36,239 bases of DNA. Origin: Methanobrevibacter sp. Lineage in GTDB: Archaea; Methanobacteriota; Methanobacteria; Methanobacteriales; Methanobacteriaceae. A program made the position numbers and the translations under genes. Shown in pieces: positions 16,695 to 23,826 of the stretch (position 1 is its first letter; each line of letters begins with the position of its first letter). Where the stretch lies: NCBI RefSeq assembly GCF_030539555.1, contig NZ_JAUNXX010000014.1, positions 1-36,239 of the forward strand. Direction: 5' to 3'. Under the pieces are notes generated by a model, which had not been told where the DNA came from, did no database searches, and saw only the letters and a program-made list of their open reading frames with translations.

Positions 16695-18113
16695 ATGAGT
16701 ATTAAAACTAGTGTTGCAAAATTTATAGCTAAAGTAGGTGGACCATTTTCCAAATTCGGACCGGGAAGTGGTAAAAGTTTTGCAGGAATTTTATTTACAC
16801 GGATTGCAGGTGTTGATGCAGTTTCAGAATTATCAAAAGATTTGGAAATTGGTTCTGTCATTCTTACAGGAACCAATGGAAAAACTACAACTACAACACT
16901 TTTAATTAAATTATTGTCAACCGATACTCAGATTAGAAGCAGTTTTGAGAGCAATACTATTAATGCCATAGCTTCAGCTTTCATTCAGCAAAAAGGAGAA
17001 CTTGGTGTTTTTGAATATGGTATCCGTAATATAAAATATGGGGTTCCGGATACTGTACAGAAGGTTGTTGACCCTGTAGGTGTGGTTTATACGACAATTT
17101 CTCAGGAGCATACTCAGGTTGCAGGTGTAAAGAATCCTTTTGAAGACTATTATAAAGCCAAAAGACTGTTGTCTCAAGGTATGACCAGAGGCGTCATTGT
17201 AACCAATGCTGATGATCCTCGAACTGCTCTGATTGGACTTGATAAAGAAAAGGATGTTACAATAAACTATTATGGTATTGAATGTGATGGTATTGAGGAC
17301 ATAAACGGTGAAGCTATTGAATGCCCTAAATGTGGTGAAACATTAGCATTTTCAAGGCATTTCCTAAATCACAGGGGAATTTATGAATGCAGTTGCGGAT
17401 TCAAACGTCCCGATGCAAATGTTAAGTTAACAAATGCTGAATTCAATCCGGAGTCATGGAAATTAACAATTGAAGGGGATTTGTTCAATTTCACTGTTTC
17501 CAAAAATGTCAAATTTAACATTGATATTGCAGTGCCCCCATTCGGTTTCCACAATATCTATAATACTTTGGCTTCAATAACAGCTTATGCAACATTCACT
17601 CCTAAAGTGGAAAATATTGAATCCACTGTCAAAAGCATATTCAACAATCTGGACATGTCATTCATTCCTCCTGGAAGATTTGAAGTCGTCGACATCGGAG
17701 GCAAGTTCGTTGGTCTTGGTCAGGGAGACAATGGGGATGCTGCCAGAATCAATGCCATGTTCATGAATCAGTATGTTGACGGTCCTCTTGAGTTTATTTA
17801 CACAACTCCTGATGTGGATGAGGAGGAAATCTTTGAAGATCACTTTGAAGTTGTAAAAAGCATGAATCCCGCACATCTTATCGTGGTTCCGGGAAGAAAA
17901 TCAATAGACAAGGCTCATGAGTACTATGAAATAATGAAAAAAGAATATCCGGATGCTGAGTTCTATCCTCTAAGCTATGATGAGATGGATGCACGGATTG
18001 AAAAACTATCTGAGCTTGCTCAAAATTCCAAATACGACTATGTTATCCTGACAGGTTGCGGTGAAGAGCAGGCAATGTGGGAGAAAATAAAACAAAAAAT
18101 GATTAATAGATGA
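16695..18113 (+). CDS. Mur ligase family protein, MurT-like with zinc ribbon
   Basis: The 472-residue protein has the Mur ligase ATP loop GTNGKTTTTT (59-68), the central ligase domain (TTISQEHTQVAG, IVTNADDPRTALI) and an inserted zinc ribbon with Cys210, Cys213, Cys232 and Cys234. The ribbon and the C-terminal PPGRFEVVDIGGKFVGLGQG region resemble MurT, which with the glutaminase GatD amidates lipid II in Gram-positive bacteria. In Methanobacteriales, Mur ligases build the peptide of pseudomurein, so an envelope role is likely; the exact step cannot be read from sequence. No GatD-like gene is adjacent. The gene is leaderless from its own TATA box, and its 3' end overlaps the convergent minus-strand gene by 11 bases. 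Confidence 0.85.
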   Translation: MSIKTSVAKFIAKVGGPFSKFGPGSGKSFAGILFTRIAGVDAVSELSKDLEIGSVILTGTNGKTTTTTLLIKLLSTDTQIRSSFESNTINAIASAFIQQKGELGVFEYGIRNIKYGVPDTVQKVVDPVGVVYTTISQEHTQVAGVKNPFEDYYKAKRLLSQGMTRGVIVTNADDPRTALIGLDKEKDVTINYYGIECDGIEDINGEAIECPKCGETLAFSRHFLNHRGIYECSCGFKRPDANVKLTNAEFNPESWKLTIEGDLFNFTVSKNVKFNIDIAVPPFGFHNIYNTLASITAYATFTPKVENIESTVKSIFNNLDMSFIPPGRFEVVDIGGKFVGLGQGDNGDAARINAMFMNQYVDGPLEFIYTTPDVDEEEIFEDHFEVVKSMNPAHLIVVPGRKSIDKAHEYYEIMKKEYPDAEFYPLSYDEMDARIEKLSELAQNSKYDYVILTGCGEEQAMWEKIKQKMINR

Positions 18114-18585
18114 TTAGCTCATCTATTATCTCTTCTAATTTTTTATAGAAATTTAAATCACTTTTTTCTATTTCCTTAAAAGAAGCATCAATTTTACATC
18201 CGCAAAGGTCCGTGCTTCCAATAATGAAATCTTCAGACTCTTTTCTTATTAAAATTCCAAAAATCCTTTCCTTTTCATTGGCGTATTTGTCAAATTCTTT
18301 CTGTGTTAGTTTAAGGTTATAGTCATTAACAGAGTAGATGTCACATTCATTAATGACTGGTATGAAAACATACATTCCAATAGCCAAAAAGATATTTTCA
18401 TGTTTTAGGATTTTTGAAATTCTCTTTTCAAAGCTGTCATCAGGGATTATGCCATATCCGTCAAATTCTAGAATATTATTTGTTCCCATGTAGTGGTTGT
18501 CATGGATGATTGTAGCAACCAAATCTTTGTCCATGTAATTATCGCAGGAAGCCCTGATATTTTTAATGGTTTCATTAATCTTCAT
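18103..18585 (-). CDS. Protein of unknown function (160 aa)
   Basis: I start at ATG 18585 (MKINETIKNIRASCDNYMDK); upstream codons in the longer frame belong to the overlapping upstream gene. The start lies inside the last codons of the ADP-ribosylglycohydrolase gene (11-base overlap), with GAGG in those codons as ribosome site, so the two are translationally coupled. The protein is soluble and mixed alpha/beta, with FLAIGMYVFIPVINECDIY in the middle and a STDLCGCKID segment. The C-terminal half is Lys/Glu-rich. I recognise no family. Coupling suggests it acts with, or on the same target as, the glycohydrolase; that is inference. Confidence 0.72.
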   Translation of the reverse strand: MKINETIKNIRASCDNYMDKDLVATIIHDNHYMGTNNILEFDGYGIIPDDSFEKRISKILKHENIFLAIGMYVFIPVINECDIYSVNDYNLKLTQKEFDKYANEKERIFGILIRKESEDFIIGSTDLCGCKIDASFKEIEKSDLNFYKKLEEIIDELIIY

Positions 18586-19489
18586 CACAAAACGCCTCGA
18601 ACTTTTCACATAATGAAAGCACCTGCTCAATTTCAGGTATCGAATCAATCCAATCTATAGGTATTTCATCAAAACCGTAATAGATTCCAGCAAGACCGCC
18701 GCAAATGGCCGCCACAGTATCTGTATCTTTACCTAAATTGACAGCCTTCAGGACTGCATCCTTATAGTTGCCTGTGTTTTTCAGACAATAAATCACGCTT
18801 TCGAAAGTGTCAATAACATATCCTCCACTTTTGATTGTGAGGATATCGTCTAAATCATCATCAAAAATTCTTTTGAAGTGTTTCAATTCTTCAGAACCCT
18901 TGTAATACTTTATGATTTTATCACTTGCTCTTTTAATGTGCTCATCAATAGACAAGTCATCATTTTCAATCATTGACTTTGCGATTTCAATGTATAATAC
19001 GCAGGCTATTTTGGATCGTTTGTGGGCATGCGTCAATCCGGAAATATTTTCTATTGTTTCATAATCAATGTTTGGAATGTATGCAAGTGGAAGGATTCTC
19101 ATTAAGGACCCGTTTCCGTTGTCCCTTTCACCACTGCATCCGGATTCCAAAGCGGGCATGTGCTTGTGATGATAGTTGTATAATGCATCTCCAGTAGTAT
19201 TTCCATAATCGAATACATAATATTGAACATATTTTCCATTATAAATCCATTCGCAAAATTCGCTGATTATGTCATCATAATCAATAGCTTTTTTATTGAC
19301 GATGCTTGCCATTGTGGCAATGGTCATTGAGGAATCGTCGCTCCAAGTTCCTTTGGGCATGTTGTATGTTCCATGACCCATCATGGTGGTGACTGGATGT
19401 TCCTGCAGGTATTCTCTTGATTTGAATTCAACCGGAACGCCCAATGCATCACCAATGAGTAAACCGATTATTCCATCTTTAACTTTCAT
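18575..19489 (-). CDS. ADP-ribosylglycohydrolase family protein
   Basis: The 304-residue protein starts with the family opening DGIIGLLIGDALGVPVEF (5-22). It carries the metal-binding TWSDDSSM motif at 48-55 and the C-terminal KDTDTVAAICGGLAG motif supplying further Mg/Mn ligands. This is the DraG/ARH fold that removes ADP-ribose from proteins or small molecules. DraG reactivates nitrogenase in some bacteria, but no nif gene or ADP-ribosyltransferase is seen here, so the target is unknown. It is first in a two-gene minus-strand unit and is divergent from the toxin-antitoxin locus. Confidence 0.92.
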   Translation of the reverse strand: MKVKDGIIGLLIGDALGVPVEFKSREYLQEHPVTTMMGHGTYNMPKGTWSDDSSMTIATMASIVNKKAIDYDDIISEFCEWIYNGKYVQYYVFDYGNTTGDALYNYHHKHMPALESGCSGERDNGNGSLMRILPLAYIPNIDYETIENISGLTHAHKRSKIACVLYIEIAKSMIENDDLSIDEHIKRASDKIIKYYKGSEELKHFKRIFDDDLDDILTIKSGGYVIDTFESVIYCLKNTGNYKDAVLKAVNLGKDTDTVAAICGGLAGIYYGFDEIPIDWIDSIPEIEQVLSLCEKFEAFCDED

Positions 19490-19558
19490 GATTATTAATA
19501 TGGTTTTTTCCGTATATTAATTGTTATTAAATTAAAATAAGGATAATAATATTTATAG

Positions 19559-19585
19559 GGTTAGGAATTTAATATATGGTTAGGA
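19559..19585 (+). repeat. 27-base box upstream of the first antitoxin (copy 1)
   Basis: GGTTAGGA occurs at 19559-19566 and again at 19578-19585, spaced by an AT stretch. The 27-base unit recurs at 19836-19862 with about three-quarters identity. It sits between a TATA-like AATATTTATA (about 19548-19557) and the ATG at 19595, so it is a plausible operator for autoregulation. Confidence 0.5.
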
Positions 19586-19594
19586 AGTGATTCA

Positions 19595-19831
19595 ATGGTT
19601 AGTATTACTAGTATATATGACAAGTTTCAAACAGTAATACCTCAAGAAATAAGGCAGGAATTTAATTTGGACAAATCTTATAAAATAGAATGGCGTATAA
19701 ATGATAATGGAAAAGTAGAATTGGATTTCATTAAAGAATTGTCTCTTGAGGATATGGTTGGAAGATATGTTTCTTCAGAACCGATAAATGCAGTTGAATT
19801 AAAGAATGATTTTAAGAATGGAAAATTGTAA
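19595..19831 (+). CDS. vapB: VapB-type antitoxin (AbrB/SpoVT fold)
   Basis: This 78-residue protein has an N-terminal AbrB-type DNA-binding swapped hairpin (MVSITSIYDKFQTVIPQEIR, residues 1-20, then FNLDKSYKIEWRIN). It has a C-terminal toxin-binding tail, LEDMVGRYVSSEPINAVELK followed by NDFKNGKL. The ribosome site GGAAGTGAT precedes ATG 19595. A shortened second antitoxin and a PIN toxin follow on the same strand, so this is the regulator of a VapBC-type locus. The DNA-binding part should bind the GGTTAGGA repeats just upstream (inference). Confidence 0.85.
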   Translation: MVSITSIYDKFQTVIPQEIRQEFNLDKSYKIEWRINDNGKVELDFIKELSLEDMVGRYVSSEPINAVELKNDFKNGKL

Positions 19832-19835
19832 TTAA

Positions 19836-19862
19836 AGTTAGGTAAATTATATGTAGTTAGGA
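19836..19862 (+). repeat. 27-base box upstream of the second antitoxin (copy 2)
   Basis: This stretch, bounded by AGTTAGG and AGTTAGGA, matches the box at 19559-19585 at about 20 of 27 positions and keeps the distance between the two GTTAGG halves. It shows that regulatory DNA, not only the antitoxin tail, was duplicated. Confidence 0.5.
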
Positions 19863-19887
19863 TATCAATATAAAACTAGGTGGTATT

Positions 19888-20064
19888 ATGCAGATATATA
19901 ATCCTAAAATAAACAGATTTCCGATAAAAAATAATCCTTCAGTTAATCGAATGCCTAATTTAAAAAATCATCTGGATTTGGAGGATATGGTTGGAAGATA
20001 TGCTTCAATTGAACCAATAAACTGCGTCGACTTAAAAAATGAGTTTAAAAGAGGGGAGATTTAA
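19888..20064 (+). CDS. Truncated VapB-like antitoxin lacking the AbrB domain (58 aa)
   Basis: The ATG at 19888 gives 58 residues. Residues 29-56 (LDLEDMVGRYASIEPINCVD, then LKNEFKRG) match the toxin-binding tail of the preceding antitoxin almost residue for residue, and the DNA is also similar (19748-19826 versus 19981-20059). The first 28 residues (MQIYNPKINRFPIKNNPSVN...) are Asn/Pro-rich and replace the AbrB DNA-binding domain. The toxin gene starts at the very next base after its stop, so this truncated protein is the one translationally coupled to the toxin. I infer that it neutralises the toxin without repressing the promoter. Confidence 0.72.
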   Translation: MQIYNPKINRFPIKNNPSVNRMPNLKNHLDLEDMVGRYASIEPINCVDLKNEFKRGEI

Positions 20065-20451
20065 TTGTATTTTTTGGATACGACATTTATTGTAGGTTTG
20101 TTCGTATCGAATGACCCTTGGCATCCTAAGGCCAAAAAAATCTATGAAAGAATTAAAGATGATGAATTGATTATATCTAAATTGGTTATTGCCGAGACAA
20201 TAACTGTTTTGAAGAATAAACTCAAAACCAAGGATATACTCGAAATCTATCGGAATATCCCAAATATCTTTAAAATAATTGAAGATACAAACTTGTTTGA
20301 TGAGGCAATGGATGAATATGTTAAGTACGATTCAGATATCTCTTTTTTTGATGCTATATATGTTACTGTAATGAAAAAGGAGAATATTCATGAATTGATA
20401 AGTTTTGATGAAGATTTTGATAGGGTTGATGGAATTGTTAGAATCCATTAA
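20065..20451 (+). CDS. vapC: PIN-domain ribonuclease toxin (VapC-like)
   Basis: The 128-residue protein is a complete PIN domain. Acidic active-site residues are Asp5 (FLDTTFIV), Glu44 (VIAETITVL), Asp96 (SFFDAIYV) and Asp115/Asp117 (SFDEDFDR). VapC toxins cut RNA, often tRNA or rRNA, in a Mg-dependent way; the target here is unknown. The start is TTG at 20065, immediately after the stop of the truncated antitoxin, with GGGGAG at 20053-20058 as ribosome site. The weak start codon fits a toxin made in smaller amounts than its antitoxins. Confidence 0.9.
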   Translation: MYFLDTTFIVGLFVSNDPWHPKAKKIYERIKDDELIISKLVIAETITVLKNKLKTKDILEIYRNIPNIFKIIEDTNLFDEAMDEYVKYDSDISFFDAIYVTVMKKENIHELISFDEDFDRVDGIVRIH

Positions 20452-20501
20452 TCAATTGCTTTTTTTTAGAATGTCTTTTTGGAGATGGATGTTAATCATA
20501 A

Positions 20502-20531
20502 AATATTAATTTAATATTAATCAATATATTA
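20502..20531 (+). promoter_or_regulatory. Inverted repeat and TATA region of the NifU-like operon
   Basis: AATATTAA (20502-20509) and TTAATATT (20511-20518) are perfect complements around one base, followed by a TATA-like CAATATATTA (20522-20531). The ATG at 20561 follows a GAGGAG site. The sequence is all A/T apart from a single C, so chance symmetry is quite possible. Confidence 0.35.
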
Positions 20532-20560
20532 ATGTCTAAAAAATATTCGAGGAGTAAAAG

Positions 20561-21253
20561 ATGATTTATTCAACTGAAGTAGAGAACATGTGTCCTGTTC
20601 GCAAGGGGGCAAATCATGGTCCAGCACCTATTCCTGAAGAAGGAAAATGGGTCAAATCAAAAGAGATATCTGATATTTCCGGTTTCACCCATGGTATCGG
20701 ATGGTGTGCACCGCAACAGGGATGCTGCAAATTGACATTAAACGTTAAGGATGGTATTATTGAGGAAGCATTGGTTGAAACTTTAGGATGTTCTGGAATG
20801 ACTCATTCCGCAGCTATGGCCGGTGAAATACTAATTGGAAAAACAATATTGGAAGCTTTAAATACAGACCTTGTTTGCGATGCAATAAACACTGCAATGC
20901 GTGAACTGTTCCTGCAAATTGTTTACGGCAGAACTCAATCAGCATTTTCAGAAGGAGGTCTTCAAATCGGTGCCGGTCTGGAGGATTTGGGCAAAGGCCA
21001 CAGAAGCCAAGTCGGTACAATTTATTCAACAAAGGAAAAAGGTCCAAGATACCTGGAGTTGACTGAAGGCTACATTACGGAAATAGGTCTTGATGAAGAT
21101 AATGAAATAATTGGTTATAAGTACATTAACCTTGGCGTGATGCTTGATCAAATCAAGGATGGCGTTGACCCTCTTGAAGCTATCGAAAAGGCAACCGGCC
21201 AATATGGGCGATTCGATGATGCAGTCAAAAAAATAGACCCAAGGAAGGAGTGA
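20561..21253 (+). CDS. NifU/IscU-like iron-sulfur scaffold protein
   Basis: The 230-residue protein contains a NifU_N-like region: KLTLNVKDGIIEEALVETLG followed by CSGMTHSAAMAGE, with Cys77 and the Ser/Thr-rich turn typical of scaffold proteins, then Cys106. An unusual N-terminus carries Cys11, Cys49, Cys55 and Cys56 (GWCAPQQGCCK). The C-terminal part (EGGLQIGAGLEDLGKGHRSQ) is not found in plain IscU. These features match the scaffold-like protein that regularly precedes the GGGtGRT protein in anaerobes. Four bases separate the genes and the downstream ribosome site lies at its end, so they form one operon. Assembly of a specialised Fe-S cluster is the likely role; the recipient is unknown. 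Confidence 0.82.
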   Translation: MIYSTEVENMCPVRKGANHGPAPIPEEGKWVKSKEISDISGFTHGIGWCAPQQGCCKLTLNVKDGIIEEALVETLGCSGMTHSAAMAGEILIGKTILEALNTDLVCDAINTAMRELFLQIVYGRTQSAFSEGGLQIGAGLEDLGKGHRSQVGTIYSTKEKGPRYLELTEGYITEIGLDEDNEIIGYKYINLGVMLDQIKDGVDPLEAIEKATGQYGRFDDAVKKIDPRKE

Positions 21254-21257
21254 TATT

Positions 21258-22259
21258 ATGAGTTTATTTGAAAGTTATGAAAGAAGAATTGATCAAATCA
21301 TTCCTGTTTTGGAAAAATATGATATTGAAGACCTTGAAGAAGCAAAACAGATTTGTCTTGACAAAGGATTTGACCCTTATGAAATCGTTAAGGGTGTTCA
21401 GCCAATCTGTTTTGAAAATGCCTGCTGGGCATATACTCTTGGTGCTGCAATAGCTATCAAACAGGGATGTGTTAAAGCATCCGATGCTGCAAAGGCTGTC
21501 GGCGAAGGTCTTCAGGCATTCTGCATTCCTGGAAGTGTGGCAGATGACAGAAAAGTAGGTTTAGGTCATGGAAACCTTGCATCAATGCTTTTAAGCGATG
21601 AAAGTGAATGTTTTGCATTCCTTGCAGGTCATGAAAGTTTTGCCGCTGCAGAAGGCGCTATCGGTATTGCAAACTCTGCAAATGAGGTAAGGGAAAAGCC
21701 TTTAAGGGTCATTTTAAACGGGCTTGGAAAGGATGCAGCACTAATCATCTCAAGAATTAATGGTTTTACTTATGTTCAAACAGAGTTCGATTACTTTACC
21801 GGAGAAGTTAAGGTAGTCAAAGAAAAAGCATATTCTGATGGTGAAAGGGCAAAAGTCAGATGTTACGGTGCTGATGATGTAAGAGAAGGCGTAGCCATCA
21901 TGCATCTGGAGGCAGTTGACGTTTCAATTACAGGTAACTCAACAAACCCGACACGTTTCCAGCATCCTGTGGCAGGAACATACAAGAAGGAATGCATTGA
22001 ACAAGGCAAGAAATACTTCTCAGTTGCATCAGGTGGCGGAACCGGAAGAACACTTCACCCGGACAACATGGCCGCAGGTCCGGCATCCTACGGTATGACT
22101 GATACTATGGGAAGAATGCACTCCGATGCTCAATTTGCAGGTTCTTCATCCGTACCGGCTCACGTGGAGATGATGGGACTGATTGGTATGGGTAACAACC
22201 CGATGGTTGGAGCAAGCGTTGCTGTGGCTGTTGCTGTTGAAAAGGCAATGAAAAAATAA
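21258..22259 (+). CDS. GGGtGRT protein
   Basis: The 333-residue protein carries SVASGGGTGRTLHPDN (256-270), the motif that names this uncharacterised family, plus conserved glycine-rich and Cys-containing blocks (PICFENACWAYTLGAA with Cys51 and Cys56, GLGHGNLASMLLSDESECF). It ends in a small-residue stretch GMGNNPMVGASVAVAVAVE. No family activity is established to my knowledge. The strict pairing with the NifU-like gene upstream, 4 bases away and with AAGGAGTGAT as ribosome site, suggests it receives a cluster from that scaffold or uses it. It is probably cytoplasmic, and T-rich DNA after the stop closes the operon. Confidence 0.88.
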   Translation: MSLFESYERRIDQIIPVLEKYDIEDLEEAKQICLDKGFDPYEIVKGVQPICFENACWAYTLGAAIAIKQGCVKASDAAKAVGEGLQAFCIPGSVADDRKVGLGHGNLASMLLSDESECFAFLAGHESFAAAEGAIGIANSANEVREKPLRVILNGLGKDAALIISRINGFTYVQTEFDYFTGEVKVVKEKAYSDGERAKVRCYGADDVREGVAIMHLEAVDVSITGNSTNPTRFQHPVAGTYKKECIEQGKKYFSVASGGGTGRTLHPDNMAAGPASYGMTDTMGRMHSDAQFAGSSSVPAHVEMMGLIGMGNNPMVGASVAVAVAVEKAMKK

Positions 22260-22274
22260 ATGGGATTTTAACCC

Positions 22275-22292
22275 TTTTTTTACTTTTTTTTT
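22275..22292 (+). terminator. T-tract after the GGGtGRT gene
   Basis: T-runs of seven and nine (22275-22281 and 22284-22292) follow the GGGtGRT stop and run right up to the next ATG at 22293. A weak GGG/CCC stem (22262-22274) precedes them. Confidence 0.45.
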
Positions 22293-22802
22293 ATGATTTT
22301 TAAAACTGAACGTTTAATTTTAAGGCCATGGAAGGAAAGTGATGCGGAATGTTTATATCATTTTGCAAAAAATCCAAATATTGGTCCTATAGCAGGTTGG
22401 CCTCCTCATCAAAGTATTGAAGATAGTTTGAACATTATTAAAACAGTTTTTGCTAAAAAGGAAACTTATGCAATTACTTTGGATGATGTTCCAATTGGCT
22501 GTGTAGGGCTTTTAATACATCCTGACGGAAATCACTATTGGGGAGACGGATCAGCTGAGCTTGGCTATTGGGTAGCAGAAAAATACTGGGGTCGGGGTTT
22601 GGCTGTAGAAGCGGCAAAACCGATATTGAATCATGCATTTGATGATTTGGATATTCACTGCATTTATGCATCATACAGAATAGAGAACACTCAGTCAAAA
22701 AGAGTTTTGGAAAAATTGGGATTTGAATATTATATAGAACTGGAAAATGTAAATTATCAGGGTGAGGCATTTCGGGAAATAGCTGTGAAAAAAGAAAAAT
22801 AG
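22293..22802 (+). CDS. GNAT N-acetyltransferase (RimJ/RimL type)
   Basis: The 169-residue protein has the family layout: TERLILRPWKESDAECLYHF (5-24), GYWVAEKYWGRGLAVEAAKP with the acetyl-CoA pyrophosphate loop (WGRGLA), and a C-terminal ENTQSKRVLEKLGFEYY strand-helix. Such enzymes acetylate protein N-termini, amino sugars or antibiotics; the acceptor is not predictable. The ATG directly follows a T-tract, with no Shine-Dalgarno sequence and no TATA box at the usual distance. Expression may depend on read-through of the upstream operon. Confidence 0.92.
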   Translation: MIFKTERLILRPWKESDAECLYHFAKNPNIGPIAGWPPHQSIEDSLNIIKTVFAKKETYAITLDDVPIGCVGLLIHPDGNHYWGDGSAELGYWVAEKYWGRGLAVEAAKPILNHAFDDLDIHCIYASYRIENTQSKRVLEKLGFEYYIELENVNYQGEAFREIAVKKEK

Positions 22803-22803
22803 G

Positions 22804-22812
22804 TTTATATAT
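22804..22812 (+). promoter_or_regulatory. TATA box of the zinc-ribbon membrane protein gene
   Basis: TTTATATAT (22804-22812) lies 24 bases before ATG 22836, with no ribosome site between, so the transcript should be leaderless or have only a few leading bases. Confidence 0.55.
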
Positions 22813-22835
22813 TTTAAGATATTAATTTAAATCTA

Positions 22836-23204
22836 ATGACAAGAATTTGTAGTAACTGCGAATATGAAAATAAGGATGAATATGATTATTGTGCTAAATG
22901 CGGCAATCCACTGGTTGAAGGATTAAAACCTAAACAGATTTATGTTTATAATGCACAACAGCCTAGAATCAACAAGAAAGCAGTTATTATTTCTTATATT
23001 ATTACTATTTTTTTATCATGGGGCGGAGTTATTGCAAATCTGCTTGCTAAAAACAATTTCATGACAACTTTCGCATTTTTTGGATTTTTCATGCCATTCT
23101 ATTTAATTCAGGCTCCAGTCAAAGAACTTAGAATACATGGATTTATACAATTGGCAATTTCCGCTTTGGGTGTCGGATTGTCTTTTTACATTATGTTGCA
23201 TTAA
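22836..23204 (+). CDS. Zinc-ribbon membrane protein, unknown function
   Basis: The 122-residue protein begins with a zinc ribbon, CSNCEYENKDEYDYCAKCGN (residues 5-24), which has two CxxC pairs. A linker rich in Gln/Pro is followed by about three hydrophobic segments: 50-70 (AVIISYIITIFLSWGGVIAN), 74-93 and 101-121. Zinc-ribbon-plus-membrane proteins of this shape are common in methanogens and have no assigned role. The stop is followed 18 bases later by the end of a convergent minus-strand gene. Confidence 0.8.
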   Translation: MTRICSNCEYENKDEYDYCAKCGNPLVEGLKPKQIYVYNAQQPRINKKAVIISYIITIFLSWGGVIANLLAKNNFMTTFAFFGFFMPFYLIQAPVKELRIHGFIQLAISALGVGLSFYIMLH

Positions 23205-23222
23205 AAATAGAAAAAAGGGAAA

Positions 23223-23735
23223 TTATACAAAAATGAATTTTATATTTCCCATTAAAATTTGAATAGGAACTTGAAATACGTTCATTCCGTTATTGCTCAT
23301 TGCAGTATCCACAGCATCTCCTCTGTCCATGGTTCCCTGAACATTTTCGTTTCCAGGATAACCGTTGTATGCATCGTTTGCACGGATATCATCTACAATT
23401 GTTGAACCGAATATGGCCTGTGCAGCATCATTATTTACACTGGCAATAATATGAGGGGTATAATTGTAGCTATATGTCATAATGTCACGTGCTGCTCCAT
23501 AAGGGTCTTGAGGATTGTCTATATGGACATTATGCAATGTCTGGCCTTGAGCATTGACAGAACTTCCAGGATATACCCATTCATATCCTGTGAGTGAAAA
23601 TTTTGCAGCCATATCAATACTGGCATCTTCTTCTGAATCTTCAGCGACTATTAAAATTGGACTTGCAATTGTTGCAGCTGCCATAACAACTATTAGCAAT
23701 ATAACCGCTAAAAGTATTAAAGATAATTTTTTCAT
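23223..23735 (-). CDS. Secreted or anchored protein, unknown function
   Basis: The 170-residue protein starts with MKKLSLILLAVILLIVVMAA, a typical signal peptide or N-terminal anchor, with ASP as a possible cleavage context near residue 25. The acidic stretch EDSEEDASID follows. The exported part contains YEWVYPGSSVNAQGQTLHNV, a segment YGAARDIMTYSYNYTPHIIA, and VQGTMDRGDAVDTAMSNNGM near the C-terminus. There is no cysteine, so it is not a lipoprotein. I recognise no family; exposure at the cell surface is inferred from the N-terminus. Its promoter region shares the divergent gap with prs and contains an 18-bp palindrome. Confidence 0.72.
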   Translation of the reverse strand: MKKLSLILLAVILLIVVMAAATIASPILIVAEDSEEDASIDMAAKFSLTGYEWVYPGSSVNAQGQTLHNVHIDNPQDPYGAARDIMTYSYNYTPHIIASVNNDAAQAIFGSTIVDDIRANDAYNGYPGNENVQGTMDRGDAVDTAMSNNGMNVFQVPIQILMGNIKFIFV

Positions 23736-23755
23736 GATTTAATTTTTTAATCTCT

Positions 23756-23773
23756 TTAAGTATTAATACTTAA
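23756..23773. promoter_or_regulatory. 18-bp perfect palindrome in the divergent secreted-protein/prs gap
   Basis: TTAAGTATTAATACTTAA is an uninterrupted palindrome, 21 bases upstream of the minus-strand start at 23735 and about 55 bases upstream of prs. It overlaps the best TATA-like stretch for the minus-strand gene, the position expected for a repressor. All but two bases are A/T, which lowers the weight of the symmetry. Confidence 0.45.
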
Positions 23774-23826
23774 CTTTTTTAATTATCAGAGACATAGTAT
23801 ATTATATATAAATTTTTGGTGATATT

